Part shown: piece by piece, positions 10,908 to 22,525 of the stretch
Layout: each line of letters starts with the position of its first letter
Numbering within the stretch: position 1 is the first letter of the stretch
Origin: Babylonia areolata
Taxonomy: Eukaryota > Mollusca > Gastropoda > Neogastropoda > Buccinidae
DNA length: 64,000 nt
Direction: 5' to 3'
NCBI RefSeq assembly: GCF_041734735.1
Contig: NC_134898.1
Span: 39,887,113 to 39,951,112, forward strand
Position numbers and translations under genes: made by a program
The notes under the pieces: generated by a model
Told to the model about the DNA's origin: nothing
Database searches by the model: none
Seen by the model: only the letters and a program-made list of their open reading frames with translations

Positions 10908-13900
10908 CTTCTTCTGTGTTCGTGGGCTGCAGCTCCCACGTTCACTCGTATACACGCGAGTGGGCTTTACGTGTATGACCGTTGTTAACCCACCATTAGG
11001 CAGCCATACTCCGTTTTGGGGGGTGTTGAAGAACAAACAAAAGAATTAAAAAGGTTAACAAAATGACTAAAAAGAGAAAAGCTGAGTAATATAGAGGATT
11101 AAAACATTAGATATTTGTGAGGAAATGTATATGTGTCCTGTTGTCGAGTTTGTAAACTTTCACTCTTGTTGTGTTCTATCATTATAATCAATAATTCCAT
11201 TGAAAGTTACCTGAACAACATGAAATCAATCCATAATCTTTTTTTTTTTTTTTCTGCAGTGAAAGTGAAAACGATGACCTGTCTCCCCAAGGCCTCAGAC
11301 TGGAGTTCCCCATGCCCCTGAAATACCTGAACCGCCGTCGCTGCTCCCAGTCCTTCATTGATGCCAAGGAGCACGCCTATGCTCGGCTGATGGCGGAGCT
11401 CAGCAAGGCACAGAGGGTGAGTTGCTTCAGGCATGGATGCTGATATATCATGGATGGTTGTCCTATGACATTATGATAATGATAGTGATAATGATAATTA
11501 GTATTCATAAAGCGCTAAATCTTGTGCAGAGACAAATTAAAGCACTTTCACACCAGTCATTCACACACATTCATAACTCTAAACTGCAGAAAAAACTGAA
11601 AAACAAGGAAGAGGGAGGAAAGGGAGGCTGTCTTGAGAAGAGGTGGGTTTTAAGGCCAGACTTGAAAGAGCTGAGTGAGGAGACCTGATGAAGCGAAGGA
11701 GGAAGCTCATTCCAAATGCAAGGTCCAGAGACAGAGAAAGAGCAGCGGCCGACAGTGGAGTGTTTGAATCTGGGAATGCGTAAACACAGTTGATCCAAAA
11801 CTGATCGTAGAGAGCGAGATGGAGTGTAGAGGTGAAGGCAGCCACAAAGATAAGATAAGGTGCAGATTTGTGAATACATTTATAACATAGTCACACTACA
11901 CTGTGTGTGTTTCGAAGCACTGGAAAACGCCATTTTGACAGTCAGGGGAGTCGACTTCCTCCAGTCCAGTTCAGTTTCTGTGGCTGACAACATTGTGAGA
12001 CAGTGCAAGGTGAGACCTGTGTTCTCGGCTTTCTGTGCAGGACAGTCAACCAACTCGCGATAGGGAAAAAAACAAATAAAACTGCCGGCAGGAAAAATTT
12101 TTTTTAAAATGGGTGGCATTGTACTGTAGCGATGCGCTCTCCCTGAGAAGAGCAGCCCACATTTCACACAGAGAAATCTGTTGTGATAAAAAGAAATACA
12201 AATACAATACAGCACAGTAGGACCCCCCCCCCCCCCTCCTCGCTCCCCCTCATGCGTGATGAAAATTACCACTTGTAGAGACAGTCAACCACTCCAAAGC
12301 TGAACCAGAAATGATCTGCCCTGACGCTGCCAAGAACCTCCAGGCCTGACTATAAGTGTGTTAGTTAAGCCGCTGGTCAGGCATCTGTGTAGCAGATGTG
12401 GTGTAGCTTATATGGATTTGCCCAAATGCTGTGATGCCTGGAACTGAACTGAACTGCCAAGAACCACTCTGTTACTCTTTGGATGCACAAAGGAAATTGA
12501 CTGTCAAGGGGATTTTAGTGACTCTGCTTTGGGTCGCCAGTGTGGAGAAAAAGAGCTTTGAAGATTATCTGCTGGAATGTTGGGATAGTGCTTAGTTGTT
12601 TTTTTGTGCATAAATGGAAACTGGACTGTTTTTAGCATGTTGATGTGTTTGGTATTTTATGTGTTACACAGTGTAGAAAGAAATTTACATTTTGGGTGTC
12701 TGGATGTCCAGAATCTTGATTTGTCATTTCAGTCATGAAGTCTGTTGGGCTTAACAAATGTTATATCATGCAGAAAGGGAATCTTTTCTGTCCTTAATTG
12801 ATGTCATTGTGCTTTGCAGATTGTTTCATGTACAGAGTGTTGAAATTTATACAGTGGAGAAAGCAAATCTATGTTGTCCTTGGCACAACACTGCAGAAGA
12901 CTGAAAGATTTTTACTCATACCGTAAGGGACCTAGATTCTTGTCATTCTGGAAAGTGATAATATATTCATACCATAGGGCATAGGTATCATGAAATATGT
13001 TTTCATGTAGGTGTATGTTCATATTCAAATGAGCATGATTTATCGCAACCAGAAGTATTTTATTAGAACTCATGCCACAGATTTCTAGTATACAATGATG
13101 CTGCACAGATGCCTACATTTAGTTTGGTCAGGCATCTATCTACCCAGCAGATGTAGTGCAGCATATATGGAAATGTTGGAATGCAGTGAGAGAAACTGAA
13201 ACTGAACCTGAAACTTCTTCCTCTGTGTGGTGGTGGCCAGGAGCTGGAGCTGAAGGACGAGGAGTGTGACAAACTGTGCAAACTGCGAGGACAGATGGAG
13301 GAGGAACTGGACGACCTCACTGCCAGTCTCTTTGAGGTGAGTCTGTCTTCACTGGCTCCCTGTCTCACACAGAATAAAGTACAATATCAGCACTCTGAGC
13401 TGGATGACCTTACCGCCAGATCAAAAAAATCTCCACCCTTTACCCACCAGGCACAGTTACCGAGATTCAAACGCGGGATCCTCAGATTGAAAGTCCAACG
13501 CTTTAACCACACAGCGGTTGTGCCTGTCTCACACAGAATAAAATACAAGATCAGCACTCTATGTTATAAATGTATTCACAAACCTACCCCTTCCCCTATC
13601 TCTGTGGCTGCCTTCACCTCTACTCCCCATCTAGTTCTCTACGATTGGCTTCGTATCTGATCTGTTTATGCATAACCAGATTCAAACACTCCACTGTCAG
13701 CCACCATTCTTTCTCTGTCTCTGGACCTTGCTTTTGGAATGAACTTCCTCCTTCGCTTCGTCAGGTCTCCACACTCAGCTCTTTCAAGTCTGGCCTTAAA
13801 ACCCACCTTTTCCCAAGATAGCCTCCTTCCCGTGCCTATTCATTGTCTTCTGTGTCCCCAGTTTAGAGTTATGCATGTGTGTGAATGACTGGTGTGAAAG

Positions 13901-15709
13901 TGCTTTAATTTGTCTCTGTACAAGATTTAGCGCTATATAAATACTTATTAGTAGTTGTATCCCCATCTTCTGGAAAATCAGTGCTAGAAATTTCCTCTTT
14001 TCTATTGCTCTCTTTATTTCTGCCTTTTTTTTGTTCCTTCACTGTTGTCTTCTTTTTCTGCTTTTCCAGTCCATTCCCCATTCTTTTTTCAAGCGAGCCT
14101 TGACACATGTTGTTTTTTTTTTCTCTTTTCCACAGTATGTGATGTTTTGTGTCCCGTGTTGTTTTGCTCTGGCGGTTAGGTAGTGAAAATGTCAACACTG
14201 GGATGGGCGCTGACTGTCTATTATTCTGCAGTGTTATTTGCCAGTGTGGCCTTTGTTTATGTATTTTTTGTTAGGCGTTTTGTGTTTTTTGTTTAAGCGC
14301 GTTGGGTTACGCTGCTGGTCAGGCATCTGCTTGGCAGATGTGGTGTAGCGTATATGGTTTTGTCCGAACGCAGTGACGCCTCCTTGAGCTACTGAAACTG
14401 AAACTGTTTGGCTTTAAGTATTATTTCTTTTTTTACTAGCAGTCTCACTGACCTCACCTCCACCTCCTCCCACTCACACATTGCCCCTCCTCCACACACA
14501 CACACACACACATTTAGGTACATTTTAAACAAGTAGATGCAAAAGTGATCATGACTGATGGAAATTTGGGGCATTTTTATTGCCCGGTATTGAGATTCAT
14601 TAACCCCTAGGCTGCCTGCATGACGAGATAACTCGTCATGGCAAGCATGTATGCTTCGCTGCCTGCATGACGAGATAACTCGTCATCGAAATATTCTGAC
14701 TTTTCCCTGCTTTGCATTCAGTTCGTTGACAAAAATGCTGGTAGCTTTAGCTTGGGGAATCTTTCTGGATTCTATTCATAGCTAGAAACACCATCTGCGT
14801 CATAAGGCAGTCCTTTATTGGAACGTTTTGGTTGGGTTACTGGCCGCAGTCTTTGCCTGGCTCCTCTCCTCGCTCGCTCAACAAAATGTCGGACTGACTC
14901 CGTGCTCAAGACATGCGCTCGTGGCGAACTAAATCAACCAAGATTACTTTCTTTAGCTAATGCTCAGAAAGAATTGGAGCATAAATTCGAAGGAGAAGAC
15001 AGTGGTGAACATTTATAGGACGATTTGATAGAAAATAAAGGGAGCAATCAAGAGAGTGGCCAAGATACAACTATCAATGAGTGATGCAGGCTGTTCAACT
15101 CTAGCAGACGAATTTTTAGCAGGGCACCGTATGAGCTATTTTCTTGGCACTCGGCCAACGCGGTCTGATGAAGTGACGGTGTGAGAGGGGTGAAGAGGAG
15201 GGGGGTGGAGACTGAGGGGGCGTGGCCTCACATCCATATTATCACTTGCAGAAGTCACAATGCATCTATTTCTTTTTCAGTTTTTTTATATTGTGGTTGT
15301 TCTAGTATGATTTTGTGTGTGCAGATATCCATTTGTCCAGAAAGTGATATTTTTGTGCAAATTACCAGACTAATGTTTGTAATGAACAAGTTGAAAATGT
15401 GACAAAAAACAAAACACAGATTTCAAAACAACAGCATGTCACTTAAAATGCATAAAATGGGAAAACATCATGTGTTTTGTATTCTTTATTCATTTCCCTT
15501 TCAGAAAATATATACTTTTATGGGTCTTTCTCCAATAACAAAGAGCACAGAATTTTTTGAAAATTTATACCCGGTTTTTGTGAAAAAACCCTGGCAAATA
15601 GATTTCACTTAAATTTTATTTTCCTGGCAGCGAAAGGGTTAAAACAAAAACAAAACAAAAACAAAAAGCAACAACCTTTAAAAAAAAAAAAAAAATGTTC
15701 ACACACACA

Positions 15710-15759
<50 letters not shown>

Positions 15760-15814
15760 AACAAAAACCCAAAACAATTGTGTATTTCTTTATCACAATA
15801 TTCTTGTATGTATA

Positions 15815-15884
<70 letters not shown>

Positions 15885-15920
15885 TTTTGTTGTTATTGTT
15901 GCTCTTCATCTGCTTGTTTC

Positions 15921-15961
<41 letters not shown>

Positions 15962-18900
15962 TCTCTCTCTCACTCTCTCTCTCTCTCTCTCTCTCCTATA
16001 TATTTATTCTTTTTTTTTATTCTTTTTTTTCCATTTTTATTTTATTTTAGTTATTTATTTGTTTTTTGGGGGTTATTTTCTTTTCTTTTTTCATTGATGG
16101 CTAGATGTAAAGAAAGCAGTTGTTGCTTATTCAATTGACCATCATGAAATAAAATCTTGACTTGACTACACTACACTACACTACACTACACTACACTACA
16201 CAACACAACACAACACAACACAACACAACACAACACAAACACACACACACACACACACACACACAACACACACACAACACACACACAACACACACACACA
16301 CACACACACACACAACAGCTTTGGGGGAGGAAATGTGTTGTGAAGGGCAGATAACTAACAGTGTGACAGTCTGATGAATGTGAAGATATACTTGTGGCCT
16401 GTCAAGCAAAAGTCAAACTGTGGTCCTGATTGTAATCAGTGAAATTTGTGAGAAAATAGATTAGGGGGTGCGTGGGGGGTGGGGTGTTGTTAAGAAAGTG
16501 TGCATGTTTTATTTATTTTGAATACAGCCCAACATTAATTTCAAGTACTCTTTAACAATGAACTGGGTTTATGATGTCCTATCTCACATATAGGCGATGG
16601 TAGACATTGTGATGTTTTAAAACATCAAATTGTTATTATCTATGATAATCATAAAAAGAGAAAGAAAACTGATGGGTAAGAAGGGGATCATATAGATGAC
16701 CAGAACTGACAAATCCTAAGGAAAGTATCAACTGGCTGAGAGTAGAGCACTTTACCTTTACATCCTCCTCTTTCGTTTTTCTTTTCTTCTTCTTTGTGCA
16801 AGAACACACTATACTCTCAGATGGTAGCTGATATATATTTTTGTAAGAACTACTGTCACATCCCTTAACCTTTTGAGTGCCCCAGGACAGAAATTCATGT
16901 CCCCTTGCAGTGTGCAGAAAAGTGCCCCAGGTTGAAAATATCCTTCCATGTTATTGTAGGAATTTTCCTTTCACAAAATCATTAAATCCATGTGACCTTG
17001 TCATAAATGGATGGTGTGTTCATTTTCCTTTCAGAAAAGTAAGGCTACATGTTCACTTTCTTTCAGTGGTTTGCATGCTAGAACATAAAAAAAGTATATT
17101 ACTCTCTGTGACCATGGAGGAAGGTGGCAGAATGGTTAAGATGCTCATCTGCCAATACAGAGGGTCTGGGTTCGAACCCCGCTCTCGCCGTTTCTCCCAA
17201 GTTTGACTGGAAAGTAATCAAACTGAGCGTCTAGTTAATCGGATGATATGATACACCGAGGTCCCATACAACACACGCTTGGTGCACTGAAAAAGAATCC
17301 ATGATAACAAGAGTGTTGCTGGCAAAATTCTGTAGAAGAAATCCACATTGATATGTACACAAATATATTTGTATGTACTCAAGGCCTGGCTAAGCACATT
17401 TGGTTGTGCAATGCTGCTGTAACGCATCTGCCTAGCAGATGTGGTGCAGTGTGTATGGATTTGTCCAGACGCAGTGTCGTCTCCTTGAGAAACTGAAACT
17501 GTGATAAAAAAAAATCCTTTGGCAAATAGTTGTCAGTGAGTATGAAATGGGACCGGCACTAATAGAGTTAAATGGCGAAAAATGAAGTGTTTGTTCATGT
17601 TCTGACTATCAGTATTTCTGATGTTGCAGGAGGCCAACAAGAGCATACAGGATGCCCACTTGCAGCGCATCAAGGCTCAGAAAAGACTGGAGGATGCAAC
17701 ACACCAGGTCAGAACAATAGTACAAAAAATATGATTTAATTCATTATAAAAAGGACATTTGGTATGCCCAGTCTAATGATAAAAAGCCCTGGGCGTTTGC
17801 AATGAAAGATACAATGAAGTATACATACTAAAAACACACCAGTACGCTCACACACACAAATCCTTTTGCTCCAACCCCAACCCACAAACCCACACCCACT
17901 CCACACAAGATGTAGACGCGCGCGTGCAAGCACATCTTGGCCTTTCCAGGCATACAAACATGTGTACGTTTACAAAAAGTAAAATTAATAGAAGTAAAAA
18001 AAGAACTTGACTAAACATAAATGTGAAGACAGGGAGTTATTTACTGATTTGAATGGCTGGAAATAAATGAGTTTTCAAAGAGGTTTTGAAAGAAGGGCAA
18101 GACACAGCATGACGGACAGGAAACAGGAGAATTATAGCATTTGGCATTATCTTAGTTATTCCTTTTCTTTTCGTAAATATTTCATTTGTAAAAGCATTGG
18201 CACATTGGGCATTGTCTTGGTTGCTTCTTTTCTTCTGATGAAGATACACGTATGCTTTTTCAGAGTTGAAATTTGCTTTACTGATCACAATGCACAGACT
18301 CATCATGCATCATTAAATTTGCACTTTTAAGTTTGCAGATTTTTTATGGTCAAAACTCAAACAAGATTTATTTCCAGTATTATGTGAACATGTATGTAAT
18401 ACGCTTGGATGGTGTGTTCATTTTCCTTTCAGAAAAGTGTAAGTTATATATTCCCTTACTTTAAGTAGTTTGCATGCTTGATTTTTTTAAAATTATAATC
18501 CTCTCACTGACCAAATATCCTTTGGCATATAATTGTCAGTGAGTATGAAATAGGACTGGCACTGAAAGAGTTAAATGAAGAAAAAGGAAGTATTTGTTCA
18601 TGTTCTGACCATCAGCACTTCCTTTCAGATCGACATCCTGCAGGGGGAGGTGACTGCCCTGAAGCACCTGGTGGTGACCTCCACCCCCAGCTCCCCCAAC
18701 AGGCACCTCCACCCCCAGATCAGCGACAGTGGCGCCCCCAAAAAGAACTCCAGGCCCTTCTGGAAGAGGCATCGGCGCTCCACGTCTCACCACGAGTTCT
18801 CCAAGGAGACCCAGGTTGAGGGGCAGAGCGTGCAGAGTGATGGGGTTAAAGAGGTGAGGTTGGTTTGTGTTGTTAGTTAACGCCAAAGAAGTTGAGTTGG

Positions 18901-21900
18901 TTTGTGTTGTTAACGCCAAAGAGGTTAGGTTGGTTTGTGTTGTTAATGCCAAAGAAGTTGGGTTGGTTTGTGTTGTGTTGTTGTTGCCTGTGTGTCAAGG
19001 AGGTACTGTTGGTTCATGTTTTGTTGTTGCCTGTGTCGGCGAGGTTAGGTTGGTTTGTGTTGTTAGTTATGCCAAAGAAGTTGGATTGGTTTGTGTTGTG
19101 TTGTTGCCTGTGTGTCAAGGAGGTACTGTTGGTTCGTGTTTTGTTGTTGCCTGCGTCAACGAGGTTAGGTTGGTTTGTGGTGTGTTTGTGTTGTGTTGTT
19201 GTTATCTGTGTTAGAGAGGTACAGTTGGTTTGTGTTTATATGTTAGTTGCATCAAAGAGGTTTGGTTGGTTTGTATTGTGTTTGTGTTGTGTTGTTGTTA
19301 CCTGCGTCAAAGAGGTACGGTTGGTTTGTGTTTAGATGTTAGTTGCATCAGAGAGGTTTGGTTGGTTTGTGTTGTGTTGTTGTTACCTGCTTCAGAGAGG
19401 TACAGCTGGTTTGTGTTTAGATGTTAGTTGCATCAGAGAGGTTAGGTTGGTTTGTGTTGTGTTTGTGTTGTGTTGTTGCTACCTGCGTCAAAGAGGTACA
19501 GTTGGTTTGTGTTTAGATGTTAGTTGCATCAAAGAGGTTAGGTTGGTTTGTGTTGTGTTTGTAATGTGTTGTTGTTACCTGCATCAAAAGAGGTATGGTT
19601 GGTTTGTGTTTAGATGTGAGTTGCATCAAAGAGGTTTGGTTGGTTTTTGTTTGTGTTTGTGTTGTGTTGTTGTTACCTGCTTCAGAGAGGTACAGTTGGT
19701 TTGTGTTTAGATGTGAATTGCATCAAAGAGGTTAGGTTGGTTTGTATTGTGTTTGTGTTGTGTTGTTGTTACCTGCGTCAAAGAGGTACGGCTGGTTTGT
19801 GTTTAGATGTTAGTTGCATCAAAAAGGTTTGGATGGTTTGTGTTGTGTTTGTGTTGTGTTGTTGTTACCTGTGTCAAAGAGGTACAGTTGGTTTATGTTT
19901 AGATGTTAGTTGCATCAAAGAGGTTAGGTTCCTTTGTGTTGTGTTTGTGTTGTTGCTGCCTGTGTCAAAGAGGTACAGTTGGTTTGTGTTTAGATGTTAG
20001 TTGCATCAAAGAGGTTAGGTTCCTTTGTGTTGTGTTTGTGTTGTGTTGTTGCTACCTGCGTCAAAAGAGGTATGGTTGGTTTGTGTTTAGATGTTAGTTG
20101 CATCAAAGAGGTTTGGATGGTTTGTGTTGTGTTTGTGTTGTGTTGTTGTAACCTGCGTCAAAAGAGGTACAGTTGGTTTGTGTTTAGATGTGAGTTGCAT
20201 CAAAGAGGTTTGGTTGGTTTGTGTTGTGTTTGTGTTGTGTTGTTGTTACCTGCTTCAGAGAGGTACAGCTGGTTTGTGTTTAGATGTTAGTTGCATCAAA
20301 GAGGTTTGGTTGGCTTGTGTTGTGTTTGTGTTGTGTTGTTGTTACCTGCTTCAGAGAGGTACAGCTGGTTTGTGTTTAGATGTTAGTTGCATCAAAGAGG
20401 TTAGGTTGGCTTGTGTTGTGTTATTGTTGTTACCTGCATCAAAGGAGATTTGATTGGTTTTTGTCATGTTTTGTTGTGTTGTTTTTGTTACCTGCATCAG
20501 ATAAGTTTGGTTGGTATGTGGTGTTGTTACATGTATCAAAGAATTTGTGTTGTGTTTGTGTTGCGTTGTCAAATGTGTCAAGGAGGTTTTGTTGGTGTGT
20601 GTTATGTTTGTGTCGTGTTGCTGTTGCCTGCGTCACACAGGTTTGGTTTGTTTGTGTTGTGTTCTTCCTGTGTTGTTATCTGTGTCAAAGAGATTTGGTT
20701 GGTTGGTTTATTTTGTTGTAACCTGTGTCAAAGAGGTAAGGTTGGTTTTGTGTCACGTTTGTGCTGTCTTGCTGTGGTTTGGTTGGCTTCTGTTGTCGAA
20801 AAGGCTGGGTTGGCATGTGTTGTGTTCATTTTGGTGGTAGTTATCAGTGTAAAGAGGTTTGGTTTGCTTGTGTTGTGTCTGTGTTGTGGTGGTGTTGGCT
20901 GCATCAAAGAAGTTGGGTTGGCTTGTGTTGTGTTGTTGCTCATGTCAAAAGAGGTTTGGTTGGTTTGGGTTGTGTTTTGTTGTGTTATTGCCTGTGTCAG
21001 AGAAGTTGGGTTGGGTTGGCTTGTGTTATAGTGGTGTTACCTGCATCAAGGACGTTTGTATCATGTTTTGTTGTGTTGCTGTTGTTATTATCTTGTCAAG
21101 GAGATTTAGTTGTGTTTGTGTTGTGTTACTACATACGTCAAAGAGGTTAGGTTCACACGTGTTGCATTTGTGTTGTGTTGTCAGTACCTGCGTCAAATGG
21201 GTTTGGTCAGTTTATGTTGTGTTCATGTGGTTGCTACCTTTGTCATAGATGTTAGGTCGGTGTGTCGTGTCTGTGCTGTGTTGTTGTTATTACCTGCATC
21301 AAAGAGGTTTGACTGGCTTATGTCATGTTTGTGTTGCGTTGTTGGTTCCATGATGAAGAGAGGAGGAGCAGGGCAGAGGTGGTTAGGTGTTGGACTTCTG
21401 AACCAGTGTCTACCAGTGATCAGGGTTCGAAGTCCAGTTTCTTTTTTTTTTTCTTCCCCCCCCCCCCTACCCCCCTCCCCTCTCCCCCCCCCCCCATCAT
21501 CAGCACCGTTTCAGTGGCATTACTCCCACGCCGCTCATTTAGATCCCCTCATTCACGGCCACACCCAGGTTTGTCCATCACAGTTCCAGCGTCGGCAGTC
21601 CGCAGGGAACCATCGATGTTAGGTTGCCAGGAGGCCACACACCAGAGGAGACGCTGCACTGCTGCTGAGTCACTTCGGTTGTGTTCAATGGTGTCCGTTC
21701 TGATTTAACGTACTTAGGACACCACCTACTAAGCCCCCTTCTTACGACAATAATGGCTTAGTCGTGGAGCCAGACTGAGTGCGTGTCTCGAGGTCCAGTT
21801 TCAGCATGATGTACTGTCCTTTTAGAAAAGACACTTTACTCCGATTTTTCTCACTCCACGTAGGTGTGGCTGGGTACCTGACTTTGGTTCAGGGAAAGTT

Positions 21901-22475
21901 AAGGGTGGAAGGGGAGGAATGGGCCTCTCCTCACAATGGTGAGCCATGTATATGTGGATATGAGTTCACTGTCCTGATGTTATGTGACCCTTTAAACTTT
22001 TTTTTTTTTTAACTTTGATAACGATGAGAAAACACCTGGGAGCTTGTGAAAAAATAGTGACTGCTGGACCTTGTAATATGATTGAAAAGCAAAGCTCTAA
22101 AGATAACAAGTGGCTTCATTTTATCAAATATATTCATACCTCACTTCGATTTGATCACATATGGCTGGACCAAGGTACACTTAAATGTCAACAGATTGAA
22201 GTTTGCACTCTTAACCAGTTCAGTGCCAGAGAATTTTGTTAAAAAAAAAAAGTGCTCTCCCCTTGCCAGGGAATTTTGAGGGTTCGGGGGTAATAAATCA
22301 CAAAAAATTCTGTAATATCAAAGGTACCTTTAAGCAATGAAAAGATGATGTTTCGAGTCATAGACTTTTTTTATTCAAGTGAAAAGAAGTGTGGTGGGAA
22401 CAGTAGTCTGTTGAAGGTGAGTTTAGCTCACTGACTTGGCTCACTGAACACACAGACACACACATGTTCACACAT

Positions 22476-22525
<50 letters not shown>

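Larger units (their letters stand above)
11920..12530 (+). repeat. Repeat I, first copy, carrying two nested SINE pieces
   Basis: Segments 11920-12054, about 12264-12338 and 12454-12530 match, in order, the reverse complement of 24830-25095. Shared words include TGACAGTCAGG, GGCTGACAACAT, GAGACAGTGCAAGG, CTTTCTGTGCAGGACAG and TGGATGCACAAAGGAA. A SINE-A fragment and a SINE-D fragment interrupt it. Its class is unknown; no coding potential or tRNA-like head was seen. Confidence 0.7.
13344..13957 (+). mobile_element. LINE 3' end, second copy, broken by an inserted block
   Basis: Pieces 13344-13396 and 13529-13957 encode [12 protein letters not shown], then [29 protein letters not shown] and [14 protein letters not shown], the usual C-terminal path of L2/CR1-like ORF2 proteins. 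The 3' UTR ends TTTAGCGCTATATAAATACT. A block holding an exon-3-like piece and a SINE-B head separates the pieces, and about 36 bp of LINE sequence (CCTGTCTCACACAGAATAAA onward) is present on both sides of it. Confidence 0.78.

Noticed and set aside
15695-16138. 147-codon plus-strand frame
   Set aside because: Entirely CA, A, TATC, TA and TC microsatellites.
18867-21150. Series of plus-strand open frames rich in LVCVV
   Set aside because: They are translations of the intron 5 minisatellite in several frames, not a repeat protein.
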